The notes under the pieces were generated by a model. It worked only from the letters and a program-made list of their open reading frames with translations, did not search any database and was not told the DNA's origin. Positions 19,557 through 28,336 of a DNA stretch of 45,314 nt are shown piece after piece. Made by a program: the position numbers and the translations under genes. Numbering within the stretch: the first letter of the stretch is position 1; each line of letters opens with the position of its first letter. The stretch covers positions 1 to 45,314 of IMG/VR virus record IMGVR_UViG_3300036866_000010; one strand, 5' to 3'. Origin of the DNA: a virus.

Positions 19557-20351
19557 ATGAGCAACGAAGGAACCGCCGAAGTAGGCACAGAAGAACCCAC
19601 CCAAGAGGGTATAGCAGAAGTCATCTCAATGGAAGAATTCAAGCAGATGGCAAAGAAGGCCGGGTGGAAAGAGGATGGTCCGCTCGATGCCAAGACGTTC
19701 ATTGCCGGGATGGGGGACCGCTTCCACGAAAATTCCCAATCGACCAAGCAGATGAAAAAAATGGTCGAAGGCATGACGCGGCATTTTGCCAAAACCGTAG
19801 AAATCCAGGTTAACGAAAAACTGGCACAACTTGACTCGGAGCGAGACAAGGCAATTGTTGCCGGTGATGTCAATGCGGTCAAAGAGATCGACAAGGCTAT
19901 AGAAAAAGCCAAGAAAACTGAAATACCGGGAGCCGAAATCGAACGCCCTGCGGTTCAGGAATTTGTAAACCGTAACGCGGCATGGTTCGAGAAAGACCCT
20001 GAAATGACCGAAGCGGCAGTAGCCTTCAACAAAGGTTATCTGTCGAAACACCCGACCGCCGACGATTCAGAAATCTTGGATCATGTGGAAAGAAAGATGA
20101 AGGCTGCTTTCCCGGATTACTTTAAGGTTGAGACCAAGGAAGACCCGAAACCCCCTAGCGGGGTAGAAAGCCCTACTCAATCGGGTGGAAAATCGGAACC
20201 GTGGCAGAAGTTTGAATCCATGATGACTTCTTTTGAGAAGGGTCAGATGGAGGATATGCTTAAGCAGACCCATAACGGGAAACCGATTACCACGAAAAAA
20301 GCATTCGTAGAATCACTAATGGCCGTAGGAGCCTTTGAAGGGAGAAAATAA
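19557..20351 (+). CDS. Scaffolding protein
   Basis: 264 aa, ATG 19557 behind AAAGGAAGG. Acidic helical N-terminus (EEPTQEGIAEVISMEEF), a long central coiled coil (QVNEKLAQLDSERDKAIVAGDVNAVKEIDKAIEKAKK) and a Pro-rich C-terminal linker before a short helix. Position before the decoration-type and capsid genes and composition fit a capsid scaffold, which is removed after assembly. Confidence 0.82.
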   Translation: MSNEGTAEVGTEEPTQEGIAEVISMEEFKQMAKKAGWKEDGPLDAKTFIAGMGDRFHENSQSTKQMKKMVEGMTRHFAKTVEIQVNEKLAQLDSERDKAIVAGDVNAVKEIDKAIEKAKKTEIPGAEIERPAVQEFVNRNAAWFEKDPEMTEAAVAFNKGYLSKHPTADDSEILDHVERKMKAAFPDYFKVETKEDPKPPSGVESPTQSGGKSEPWQKFESMMTSFEKGQMEDMLKQTHNGKPITTKKAFVESLMAVGAFEGRK

Positions 20352-20353
20352 CA

Positions 20354-20764
20354 ATGGTAATGCCACGCAAAGAGCGCACCGATGTAAGAACAGAATTTGT
20401 CATGCCGGGAGACGATAACAAACTCGATGCTCCACAGAGAAAGGGCTATGTGCGAAGGTGGGTAATCGACAAGCCGGGGAATATCCAGACTTATCAATCC
20501 TATGGGTACACCTTCGCCGCCGATGATTTCACCGCCAACAGAGACAGTTCTGAGTCCTCGGCAATGGATAGCAGGATCAGCCGTCCGGCTGGCGGTGGTT
20601 TTACCTACTACCTTATGGAGACAACGGCACAGCGTCACAAGGAAATTCAGGCGCACAAGCGCAAGCGTAATGCAGAAATCACCAAATCAATCGGCATTCC
20701 GAATAGCCCGAATATTTATCAGCCCAAGGATGAAATTTTGGGTGTGACGGAAGAAGCCGTATAA
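20354..20764 (+). CDS. Virion structural protein (unidentified)
   Basis: 136 aa, ATG 20354. Basic, glycine-containing, with mixed beta strands (RRWVIDKPGNIQTYQSYGYTF) and a charged helix (TTAQRHKEIQAHKRKRNAEI). Between scaffold and a decoration-type protein; likely capsid-associated. Not recognised. Confidence 0.6.
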   Translation: MVMPRKERTDVRTEFVMPGDDNKLDAPQRKGYVRRWVIDKPGNIQTYQSYGYTFAADDFTANRDSSESSAMDSRISRPAGGGFTYYLMETTAQRHKEIQAHKRKRNAEITKSIGIPNSPNIYQPKDEILGVTEEAV

Positions 20765-20773
20765 GGAGTTACC

Positions 20774-21352
20774 ATGTCAAGCAATAACAACATTCTCAAT
20801 GGCTTCAAGGCAGTCGGGACGCTTAATGGCGCACCCCTCAACCTTCAGCAGGCCAAGTTTGCCACGGTAGCTACGGACGCCGTAGCTATCTATCCGGGTG
20901 ACGCTATCAAGCTCACCGGTGGCGTTGATGCCAACGGATTTGCAATCGTAGCCAGAGCCGCAGCCGGTGATGTTCCCATTGTCGGGGTAATGTCTGGCGT
21001 TGTTCCCGATGGCACCGATCTGAGCCTTCAATACCGCAAGGCTTCCACGGCAACCTACATTTACGCGACCGTGGATCCCAACACTATCTACGAAGTTCAG
21101 GCTAATGCCGCGGTTGCTCTCGCAGATGCCGCTAAAACCTGCTCCCTCGTCTCCACTAATGGCGGTACGGCGGCAACCGGTCTTTCCGGTATGCAGATTG
21201 ACGCCTCCACTCTGGCAACCAATACATCGACTTTTGCCTTCAAAGCCCTTGGGTTCTCCCAGACTGTCGGCAATACTCCCAACGCCACGTATAACCGGCT
21301 GTTGGTGAAAATCAACAACCATTCCTACGCCAATGCCGTGGCAGGCGTATAA
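20774..21352 (+). CDS. Putative head decoration or capsid-stabilising protein
   Basis: 192 aa, ATG 20774. Beta-rich, Ala/Gly/Thr-heavy and strand-repetitive (FATVATDAVAIYPGDAIKL, IVARAAAGDVPIVGVMSG, YRKASTATYIYATVD), as in capsid-decorating proteins. Placed immediately before the major capsid gene, a common site for such proteins. Confidence 0.6.
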   Translation: MSSNNNILNGFKAVGTLNGAPLNLQQAKFATVATDAVAIYPGDAIKLTGGVDANGFAIVARAAAGDVPIVGVMSGVVPDGTDLSLQYRKASTATYIYATVDPNTIYEVQANAAVALADAAKTCSLVSTNGGTAATGLSGMQIDASTLATNTSTFAFKALGFSQTVGNTPNATYNRLLVKINNHSYANAVAGV

Positions 21353-21365
21353 GGGAGGATAGACA

Positions 21366-22298
21366 ATGAGCGGATTAATTACCACAGGATCAGCACCAAA
21401 AAGTCTTTGGCCGGGAGTCAATACCTGGTGGGGGCTTGGCTATGAGCAATGGCAGAAGCTTTACGACAAGATGTTTGACGTTGAACCGTCCAAGAAGAAC
21501 TACGAAGAACTGGTAGCTTTTTCCGGCCTTGGCTTTATGCAGCAGAAACCGGAAGGGCAGGGTATCAAGTACGATGACATGAAACAGGGGGCCGTAACCC
21601 GCGCCTATAACCTCACTTACGCCCTCGGCTACATGATTACCGAGGAAGCAATCGAGGACAACCAGTATCCCGACCAGTTGAACGCACTTGGCAAGGATGC
21701 CGGACGGACGCTGATTCAGTCGGCAACACAGACCATCGAAACCCTTGCGGCCAATGTCTACAACAATGCCTTTTCCGGTGGGCCGACTTATGGGGACGGC
21801 AAAACCCTTATTGACACGGCGCACCCCGGCACCAAAGGACTTTCTTTCTCGAACACCCTCACGACTGCCGCCGACTTCTCGGAAGTTGCCCTTGAAACTG
21901 CCAACATCCAGATTAAGCAGTATAAGAACGATGCCGGTCTGCTTATTAACCTGACTCCCGACCGGCTCATTCTTCCGCCCGCACTGGAATATGAGGCAAA
22001 CAGGGTGCTCAATTCGGTACTTCAGAACGACACCGCCAACAACGCTTTGAACGCCCTGAAAGCATCCGGTGCCTATCCGAAGGGGATTGTCATTAACCCC
22101 TTCCTGACTGATGCAAAAACGTGGTTTATCCGGACTTCGATTATGAGTGGCAAGGGTATGACCTGTTTCGAGCGTATCAAGCCTGAAATCAAGCCCGATA
22201 ATGATTTTGACACCGGGAATGCTAAATTTAAGTGTAGATTCAGGATTTCCTTTACTAACGGAGATCCGCGCTCAATTTTTGGCGTTCAAGGGCCTTGA
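21366..22298 (+). CDS. Major capsid protein (HK97 fold)
   Basis: 310 aa, ATG 21366 behind GGGAGG. N-terminal arm, then a long spine-helix region (ITEEAIEDNQYPDQLNALG), and the GDGKTLIDTAHPG and RLILPPALEYEANRV segments seen in HK97-type and Mu gpT-like capsids. The C-terminal FRISFTNGDPRSIFGVQGP is typical. The size is normal. Confidence 0.88.
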   Translation: MSGLITTGSAPKSLWPGVNTWWGLGYEQWQKLYDKMFDVEPSKKNYEELVAFSGLGFMQQKPEGQGIKYDDMKQGAVTRAYNLTYALGYMITEEAIEDNQYPDQLNALGKDAGRTLIQSATQTIETLAANVYNNAFSGGPTYGDGKTLIDTAHPGTKGLSFSNTLTTAADFSEVALETANIQIKQYKNDAGLLINLTPDRLILPPALEYEANRVLNSVLQNDTANNALNALKASGAYPKGIVINPFLTDAKTWFIRTSIMSGKGMTCFERIKPEIKPDNDFDTGNAKFKCRFRISFTNGDPRSIFGVQGP

Positions 22299-22326
22299 CG
22301 GATTGTTTTACTTGCTAAACATTAAC

Positions 22327-22372
22327 CCTTTGCGCCCCTGCTACGGTGGGGGCGCGATAACCCGCGCAAAGG
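22327..22372 (+). promoter_or_regulatory. Bistable RNA hairpin after capsid gene
   Basis: Two mutually exclusive helices: GCGCCCC (22332-22338)/GGGGCGC (22349-22355), and CCTTTGCGC (22327-22335)/GCGCAAAGG (22364-22372). The second would cover the AAGGAG ribosome site of gene 22382. This may tune translation or protect the capsid mRNA end. No U-run follows, so it is not a clear terminator. Confidence 0.62.
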
Positions 22373-22381
22373 AGTAACCCA

Positions 22382-23170
22382 ATGAGACCAACAAGATTCC
22401 CCAATGGTATTAACAATTCCGACAAATCCGGCCCCTTGCGTAATCTTGGGATGCTTGACCCTACTCGCCTTTTTGGAATGTGCGAGGACTTCTCCGGCAA
22501 TATGAGTTTCCCGCTTGCCGCTTCCGGTCTTGCCGCCGCTTCAAACGGAACATGGACCATCACGGTAACAGAAGCGGGTGCCGGTGATGCAAGTTCCGCA
22601 GTGGCAGACATAAATGGCGGCGGAATTACTCTGACTACCGATGCCGCAGATAATGACCTGATTTTCGTACAACACAAAAACGCTTGCTTTACCCCTACCG
22701 CTGGGAAGAAATCCTTTTTCAAGATGAAATTCGGCATTACTGATGCCAATGCAGTAGCAGAATCCATCAAGCAGACTGAATGGTATTGCGGCCTGATGGT
22801 CCGTGATACCGACCCTCTCAGTTCAACGGGTGGCGATGGTGTTACTGACGGTATCTTCTTTATGAAGGAAGACGGCACTCAGGATATTTACCTGTACTGC
22901 CAGAAAAACACCACGACCGGCCAACTAGCTACCAAAATGGCCGATACGCTGACCGTCAATACTCAGACCGAATTTGCTTTCTACTTCGATGGCGACCGGT
23001 ACATTGAGGTTTTCGTAAATGGGGTCAAATCCATCACCGCCGACCTTACCACTACTCCTTCTGCTTACCTTCCTGATACGGTTCTGAATCTCAGCTTCGG
23101 AATCAAAAATGGGGAGGCAGTAGCCAAGGTAATGACCATCGACTACATTATGGTAGCCCAAGAGCGATAA
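22382..23170 (+). CDS. Beta-sandwich virion protein
   Basis: 262 aa, ATG 22382 behind AAAGGAG. Residues ~45-250 have the alternating strand pattern of a lectin-like jelly-roll (GNMSFPLAASGLAAASNGTW, FAFYFDGDRYIEVFVNGVK, LSFGIKNGEAVAKV). Such domains are common in tail fibres or head decorations. After the capsid gene, an accessory head protein is most likely. Confidence 0.62.
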   Translation: MRPTRFPNGINNSDKSGPLRNLGMLDPTRLFGMCEDFSGNMSFPLAASGLAAASNGTWTITVTEAGAGDASSAVADINGGGITLTTDAADNDLIFVQHKNACFTPTAGKKSFFKMKFGITDANAVAESIKQTEWYCGLMVRDTDPLSSTGGDGVTDGIFFMKEDGTQDIYLYCQKNTTTGQLATKMADTLTVNTQTEFAFYFDGDRYIEVFVNGVKSITADLTTTPSAYLPDTVLNLSFGIKNGEAVAKVMTIDYIMVAQER

Positions 23171-23182
23171 AGGAGGTCTACC

Positions 23183-23569
23183 GTGGCTAACACACTCAGC
23201 ACTACATATCCCATCAATGAATCTTACCTGTTCATTGCCAGGATAACGGTTGTTGGCGATGGTTCCGGCGAAATCACAGGCGGGGTCGTTATTGATCCCG
23301 CCGACCTTACCGGCACTCCGTCAAAATTCAGCATTGAAACCATCGACTTTGAACTTAACGGCTTTACCGCCAACCTGTTTTGGGCCGCTACCGCCCCGGT
23401 ACTCGCCTGCGCCCTGCCTAATTATGACGGCTTTGTCAACTTCAAACAGGCCGGTCAAGCCCTCCATAATAATGCAGGAGCGGGGATAACGGGCAAACTG
23501 ACCATCGACACTCATGGCTTAGTAGCGGGTGCGGCAGGGACCATCGTCATAAAGGGGTATCACCGATGA
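23183..23569 (+). CDS. Virion structural protein (unidentified)
   Basis: 128 aa from GTG 23183, with AAAGGAGG upstream. Beta-rich with Gly turns (GDGSGEITGGVVIDPADL, LTIDTHGLVAGAAGTIVIKG), a small beta barrel or sandwich. Its stop overlaps the next start (ATGA). Confidence 0.6.
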   Translation: MANTLSTTYPINESYLFIARITVVGDGSGEITGGVVIDPADLTGTPSKFSIETIDFELNGFTANLFWAATAPVLACALPNYDGFVNFKQAGQALHNNAGAGITGKLTIDTHGLVAGAAGTIVIKGYHR

Positions 23570-23919
23570 AAACATATATATTCGCTGTGATATTTCTCGC
23601 GATAACATCCATTTGTTGGGCTTTCCAACTCAATCCCGGCGGTTTTGCCCCGGCTTTAGGCAGAGAGGTAAAGCTTACCGTTGCCGCCAAAGTCATAGAT
23701 ATGTCTGATGATACGGCTTGGGAAGTAATACCTCCTTCCGGTTGCACGTTCAAGGTTCTCAGCTCGCCAACAAATGTGGGGATTGCTCACCCGATGGTGG
23801 CAAGCGTTTTGAATGTGCGGTATGTCAGTCATAGAAAACACGGGGTCTCTTTCGGGAATCATTCTACGGCTTTTATACTGTTCACAAATTGCACATCGGC
23901 AATAGTTGAGAGGTATTAA
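23566..23919 (+). CDS. Secreted or periplasmic protein with signal peptide
   Basis: 117 aa, ATG 23566. The N-terminus MKTYIFAVIFLAITSICWA is a Sec-type signal peptide with cleavage near residue 19. The mature part is beta-rich (TVAAKVIDMSDDTAWEVIP). A secreted protein inside the virion operon is odd; it may act at the host envelope, for example in superinfection exclusion. Function unknown. Confidence 0.65.
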   Translation: MKTYIFAVIFLAITSICWAFQLNPGGFAPALGREVKLTVAAKVIDMSDDTAWEVIPPSGCTFKVLSSPTNVGIAHPMVASVLNVRYVSHRKHGVSFGNHSTAFILFTNCTSAIVERY

Positions 23920-23979
23920 ATGTGCTGCATCCGTCACAGTTTAATGGTACAATCCCTTTAAATAACAAGGGGGTTTGCC

Positions 23980-24534
23980 ATGAAAGAAAAATTGTGTTGC
24001 ATCCGAGATTGTGAAAAGAAAGAAAGAGCTTCGGGTTTTTGTAACCATCATTATATGCAATGGCATCGGTACGGTCATCCGTTAGCAGATGTTTTACCAT
24101 TTCAAAGAACGGGGCACCGTGCCAGAAACTCAGCGACATACAATTGTTGGGTGGCAATGAAAAAGAGATGTACCGATAGCAAAGCTTCAGGATGGAAAAA
24201 TTATGGAGGAAGGGGCATAAAGGTTTGCGATAGATGGCTCGTAAGGTTTGCAAACTTTCTTGAAGATATGGGCGAATGCCCAGAAGGATTATCTTTAGAA
24301 AGGATTGACAATAACGGAAATTATGAACCAAGCAATTGTAAATGGGCAACACAAATAGAACAAAGCCAAAACAAGCGAGGCATACTTCTCACGGAAAACA
24401 AAGTTTTGTCTGCAAGGCAGTTGTATTACAGCGGAGTCAGGACGATTGCCCAATTAGCGGAAGACTTTTGTATTCCTTACAGCACTATGTACCAAGCCGT
24501 TAAAGGAAGATCGTGGAGACACCTTGATGCCTAA
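23980..24534 (+). CDS. HNH-type homing endonuclease (YGGRG family)
   Basis: 184 aa, ATG 23980 behind AAGGGGG. Hallmarks: YGGRGIKVCDRW near residue 75, then DMGECPEGLSLERIDNNGNY and NCKWATQ, with extra N-terminal CxxxC...CNHH zinc residues and a C-terminal HTH (TIAQLAEDFCIPYSTMYQAVKGR) that could recognise the target. The sequence is AT-richer than its neighbours, suggesting recent insertion between virion genes. A second copy is 1.1 kb downstream. Confidence 0.85.
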   Translation: MKEKLCCIRDCEKKERASGFCNHHYMQWHRYGHPLADVLPFQRTGHRARNSATYNCWVAMKKRCTDSKASGWKNYGGRGIKVCDRWLVRFANFLEDMGECPEGLSLERIDNNGNYEPSNCKWATQIEQSQNKRGILLTENKVLSARQLYYSGVRTIAQLAEDFCIPYSTMYQAVKGRSWRHLDA

Positions 24535-24832
24535 CTTCCCTAACAGTACACTAAAGAGAGGTGCAAGCGCGGTCATATGCGACCGTTGCGGTTTTCGCTA
24601 TTGGGATTTCCAATTGAAGCGCGAATGGCAAGGGCTGATGGTTTGTGAAACTTGTTGGGAGCCTCGACACCCGCAAGACCTTATCAGGTCTAAGCCAGAC
24701 CAAAGACCGCGACCTTACTACCGTCCAGAGCAAACACCGCAATTCGTAACGTATCCGAGCGAGGACGCTTTAACGTATGACGATGGTTCAACCATGACAT
24801 ATGATGACGGAACAGAGGTGACAAGTGGCTAA
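24527..24832 (+). CDS. Zinc-ribbon tail-region protein
   Basis: 101 aa from ATG 24527 (GGAGAC upstream), overlapping the HNH stop by 8 bases. CDRCGFRYWDFQLKREWQGL plus CETCW form a zinc ribbon, then a Pro/Arg-rich linker and acidic YDDGS repeats. This type sits before the head-tail adaptor in several podoviruses. Likely structural or a chaperone. Confidence 0.68.
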   Translation: MPNFPNSTLKRGASAVICDRCGFRYWDFQLKREWQGLMVCETCWEPRHPQDLIRSKPDQRPRPYYRPEQTPQFVTYPSEDALTYDDGSTMTYDDGTEVTSG

Positions 24833-25547
24833 TACCATTTACAATCCCGTCTGGCTGTCTATAGTTTATCGCGCCCTGCGGATTGTTGGGGCCTACGACG
24901 CCAACCAAGACCCAGGACCAGAACAGGTAAGTCAAGCCTCTGACGCGCTCAACTCCATGCTCAAATCGTGGCAGATTGAACAATTCATGTGGCTCAAGGC
25001 CTTTGCTTCTCTTACCCTCGTTGCCGGTCAAAATAGCTATCTTCTCGGACCGGGAGGGACGGCACAGTATTATCCTGCTGATACAGTGACCATTGACCGT
25101 CCTACCAGAATATCAGGCTTGCGGCGATTGATGGCTACAGGGCAGGAAGTTCCTTTAGGGTGGGATAACGGCACTCCTGTTTCCCGTTCTGAATGGGAAA
25201 TGTTGCCAAATAAAGCCACTACCGGGACAGTAGTCCAAGCCTACTACGATCCGCAATTAGTCAATGGCATACTTTGGGTTTGGCCGACTCCTGATACGAA
25301 CGTCACCGATAAAATCCTGATGACGGTTGACCGCCCTATTCTGGTGCCAACTGTTGATACTGATACCGTAGATTTGCCGATGGAGTGGATAAATACCATT
25401 ACCTTCTGTTTAGCAGAAATATTGTGGTGGGAATATCCCGGCAACGGTGCCGAGTATCAGCTTTTAGCAATGAGGGCGTCTACTTCCAAGGATAATTTGA
25501 GTAGCTTTGACAGGGAAACAGCATCGACGCAATTCGGGCCCGGATAG
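24825..25547 (+). CDS. P22 gp4-like tail-accessory / head-completion protein
   Basis: 240 aa from GTG 24825 behind GAGGTG, overlapping the previous stop. YNPVWLSIVYRALRIVGAYDANQDPGPEQVSQASDALNSML is the start of the gp4-like adaptor family, which attaches below the portal ring. The first ~55 residues are helical, then a beta core. It is followed, beyond an inserted HNH gene, by a gp10-like protein, the P22 order. Confidence 0.78.
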   Translation: MANTIYNPVWLSIVYRALRIVGAYDANQDPGPEQVSQASDALNSMLKSWQIEQFMWLKAFASLTLVAGQNSYLLGPGGTAQYYPADTVTIDRPTRISGLRRLMATGQEVPLGWDNGTPVSRSEWEMLPNKATTGTVVQAYYDPQLVNGILWVWPTPDTNVTDKILMTVDRPILVPTVDTDTVDLPMEWINTITFCLAEILWWEYPGNGAEYQLLAMRASTSKDNLSSFDRETASTQFGPG

Positions 25548-25564
25548 TATTGAGTGTTTGAAAA

Positions 25565-25617
25565 AATCACGGCTAGGGTAGCTCCCGAACAGCAGAACCT
25601 TACTGCTTGCCGTGATT
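25565..25617 (+). ncRNA. Small three-way-junction RNA before second YGGRG HNH gene
   Basis: AATCACGGC (25565-25573) pairs with GCCGTGATT (25609-25617) over nine bases; inside, GGG/CCC (25576-25578/25584-25586) and AGCAG/CTGCT (25591-25595/25603-25607) form two hairpins. It sits in the ~100-nt leader of the inserted nuclease gene, starting 18 bases after the stop of the upstream gene. It may be a processing or regulatory element carried by the homing unit. Confidence 0.6.
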
Positions 25618-25648
25618 AAATAATAAGGGCATCCAAAGGAGATGTGCA

Positions 25649-26128
25649 ATGGGAAGAAAAGAAGGAAATCTGATACATGGTTTAAGGTATGCCCCCGAGT
25701 ATCCAATATGGAATACAATGAAGCAAAGATGTCTTAACCCAAACAACAAAAAGTATCCTAATTATGGTGGTAGGGGAATAACAGTATGTGATGAATGGTT
25801 AAAATCTTTCGTAAATTTCTATGTCGATATGGGTCCATCTCCAAGTAAGAAACATAGCATTGAGCGTATTGATAACAACAAAGGGTACAGTAAAGATAAT
25901 TGTAGATGGGCTACCAACACGGAGCAATCTAGAAACAGAAGATCAAACAAGTATTTCGAATACAACGGCACATTATTTATGTTATCAGACCTTTGCAAAT
26001 TAACCGGAGTCAATATTAATACTTTTTTGCACAGAATTAGACGAGGGTGGACAGTAGAGAAGGCAGCCGATACATCACCGTATTGTTATCGTTCAAGGGA
26101 ATTCAGATATGTTTCCATTGCCGATTAA
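25649..26128 (+). CDS. HNH-type homing endonuclease (YGGRG family, second copy)
   Basis: 159 aa, ATG 25649 behind AAAGGAG. Shares the same core as the copy at 23980: YPIWNTMKQRC, YGGRGITVCDEWL, NFYVDMGPSPSKKHSIERIDNN and DNCRWAT. It lacks the N-terminal zinc part. The region is AT-rich and separates the gp4-like and gp10-like genes; it overlaps the latter start. Two relatives within 2 kb suggest duplication or repeated homing. Confidence 0.82.
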   Translation: MGRKEGNLIHGLRYAPEYPIWNTMKQRCLNPNNKKYPNYGGRGITVCDEWLKSFVNFYVDMGPSPSKKHSIERIDNNKGYSKDNCRWATNTEQSRNRRSNKYFEYNGTLFMLSDLCKLTGVNINTFLHRIRRGWTVEKAADTSPYCYRSREFRYVSIAD

Positions 26129-27563
26129 TCAAGCCCCTTATTACAATACCGACCCTATCGCCAATGAGATAGCGGCAGACGCCATGTTTGACTGCTATCT
26201 TGAGCCGGTGCCGGGAGTGGGTTTTGTTACTCGTCCGCGTCCATGGCTTCTTTCTTTCACGGATTTGCAGACAGGTTGCCAAGGAGATGGGATTTTCTGG
26301 TGGGATGCGGCGAACCGGTGCATTGCTGTTTCTGGTGGGCAAATCTTCGATGTGAGAGAAGATGGCACTTACACTGACATCACAGGTTCAACTTGCACCC
26401 CCGGAGTGCCGGTGGTTTTTGCTGATGGTCAAAATTTGAACACTGACCCATGGCTTTACATGGCATCTGGTGGACTTGTTTATACTGTTGATGGTGGAGC
26501 AACTCAGAAATCTACCGATGGCAATGCACCAAAAGCGACCCATGTTGCCTATATTGACGGCAGGTTTATTGCCTCACAACCAGATTCTCCCCGATGGTTG
26601 ACTACCGATACCAATCCCGATACGGGAAACATGGAAAACGATTTTTGGAGTTCGACAGTCAATCCCTTCCGGAATACGGCAAGGGGTGACAACCTGAAAG
26701 CACTACTTACATGTTGGGAAGAAGTCTACGCATGGGGTAGTGGGTGCCTTGAAGTATGGTTAAACGATTTCGTTACTCCGTTCACTCCAATACCGGGGGC
26801 TATGTCGGAAATAGGGCTAGAGGCCCCGTATTCAGTGTGTAGGACCGAAAACACTCTCTTTGCTCTCTGTGTACTTGACGGGAAGAGAGTGATTGTCAGG
26901 ATGCAAGGCCGATTGCCTGTTATAGTCTCTGAGCCTATCGCAAACCTGTTGAGCCAAATGGATAAAGTTTCGGATGCCATTGGTGACTTGATAAACGTGG
27001 ACGGTATTGCAATCTACCTGCTTTCCTTCCCTTCGGCTAACCAGACTTGGGCGTATGACCACAAGAACGATACTTGGAGCCGATGGGGGCATTATACCGG
27101 AGAAGCGGACAGTCGCGACAGATTTATAGGTCAACATTCCTGTTTTTGCAAAGCATGGAACAAGCACTTAATCATGTCTCGCAAGGATGGCAAGATTTAC
27201 GAATTATCCCGAACTATTTACGATAAATCGGTTGAGACTGTTCTTCCTTATCGACAAACGGGATGGATAAGCCCTATTTGCTTTGGTATGGCTACTCCTT
27301 CAGATCATAGAAAACGCTGTGACCAGTTTTACGTTAAAGCCAAGAAAGGAATAACAGACCATCCCCGCCTCATGATGCGCTATCGTGATAATGGCCGAGA
27401 AGAATGGTCGCGGTGGGTAGAGTTCAACTTTCAAGACGATATGATCGAATATCGCAATAGGCAAGGAACATTCAGAACAAGACAATATGAGTTTAGAATA
27501 CCCGAAGGTCTGGATACTGCGCTTGTTTCCGCATCAGGGACGTTCATGGAGCTAAAAAATTGA
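26109..27563 (+). CDS. P22 gp10-like packaged-DNA-stabilisation protein
   Basis: 484 aa, ATG 26109 overlapping the HNH gene by 20 bases. Starts MFPLPINQAPYYNTDPIANEIAADAMFDCY and shows the beta-propeller-like repeats of the gp10 family (VNPFRNTARGDNLKALLTCWEEVYAWG, AIYLLSFPSANQTWAYDHKN). Plugs the portal with gp4 to hold DNA. Good support from neighbours. Confidence 0.78.
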   Translation: MFPLPINQAPYYNTDPIANEIAADAMFDCYLEPVPGVGFVTRPRPWLLSFTDLQTGCQGDGIFWWDAANRCIAVSGGQIFDVREDGTYTDITGSTCTPGVPVVFADGQNLNTDPWLYMASGGLVYTVDGGATQKSTDGNAPKATHVAYIDGRFIASQPDSPRWLTTDTNPDTGNMENDFWSSTVNPFRNTARGDNLKALLTCWEEVYAWGSGCLEVWLNDFVTPFTPIPGAMSEIGLEAPYSVCRTENTLFALCVLDGKRVIVRMQGRLPVIVSEPIANLLSQMDKVSDAIGDLINVDGIAIYLLSFPSANQTWAYDHKNDTWSRWGHYTGEADSRDRFIGQHSCFCKAWNKHLIMSRKDGKIYELSRTIYDKSVETVLPYRQTGWISPICFGMATPSDHRKRCDQFYVKAKKGITDHPRLMMRYRDNGREEWSRWVEFNFQDDMIEYRNRQGTFRTRQYEFRIPEGLDTALVSASGTFMELKN

Positions 27564-28000
27564 CCTTGACTCCTGAAATAATACAACAGCTTGTCGGCAG
27601 ACCGCCAAAGTACCTTTTGGATGGTAATGAGCCTAATCAACGGGAATTGTACCGATGGCTGATGAAGATTTACAATCTACTCGGTGCTCCCGTAAACAGC
27701 ATTATTTACAATATCCCAGATCAGATATTACTATCGAATGACCGCGCGACCGATATAGAAACAGAATTGATGTTTACAACCAACAATCAGCAGGAAATAG
27801 AGGACTTGCGGAACAGCCTGAACGATATTCTGGCTACAATCGGTTTTATTACGAACAATGAACAAGACGTAGCCGATTTATCGAGCAAAATTGACGATAC
27901 TTTATCTCTACTGCATTTCACTGGCGGCAACGAGCAACGTTTAAGCGACTTGGAACAGGCTTTCCAAGACAATCAAACTCTGTACTGGATGGAGGCATAA
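27560..28000 (+). CDS. Virion coiled-coil protein with TTG start
   Basis: 146 aa. The start codon is TTG at 27560, which overlaps the previous TGA (TTGA), eight bases after GGAG. The C-terminal half is a repeat-containing coiled coil (TTNNQQEIEDLRNSL, ITNNEQDVADLSSKI, TGGNEQRLSDLEQAF). It probably joins the tail complex. Confidence 0.7.
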   Translation: MTLTPEIIQQLVGRPPKYLLDGNEPNQRELYRWLMKIYNLLGAPVNSIIYNIPDQILLSNDRATDIETELMFTTNNQQEIEDLRNSLNDILATIGFITNNEQDVADLSSKIDDTLSLLHFTGGNEQRLSDLEQAFQDNQTLYWMEA

Positions 28001-28336
28001 ATGGCAATTACACCGACTAAGATCGTTCCAGGTAGTGCATTAACTAATGCCCTTGCCACATATTACACCGTACCTGCCACGACAAAGCAGACCATAGTAA
28101 AAGAAGTGGAGTTTTGCAACACCGATACAGTCCCACGGTTGGTTACATTGAATATCATACCTTCTGCCGGTTCAGCTTCAGTGGCAAACACGGTTTACAA
28201 TTCGGTAACTATTCAACCGAATGAAACCAAGAATTTCAGCCGGTCTACGGTAATGCTTCCCGGTGGATTTATCCAAGCAAAAGCCGACGCGGGAGCTGTT
28301 GTCAGCTTCAGAGTGTCGGGAGTGGAGTACACCTGA
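28001..28336 (+). CDS. Small beta-rich virion protein
   Basis: 111 aa, ATG 28001. Beta-strand pattern (TPTKIVPGSALTNALATYYTVPA, VVSFRVSGVEYT). Its stop overlaps the next start (TGATG). Similar short proteins occur near tail genes. Function unknown. Confidence 0.62.
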   Translation: MAITPTKIVPGSALTNALATYYTVPATTKQTIVKEVEFCNTDTVPRLVTLNIIPSAGSASVANTVYNSVTIQPNETKNFSRSTVMLPGGFIQAKADAGAVVSFRVSGVEYT

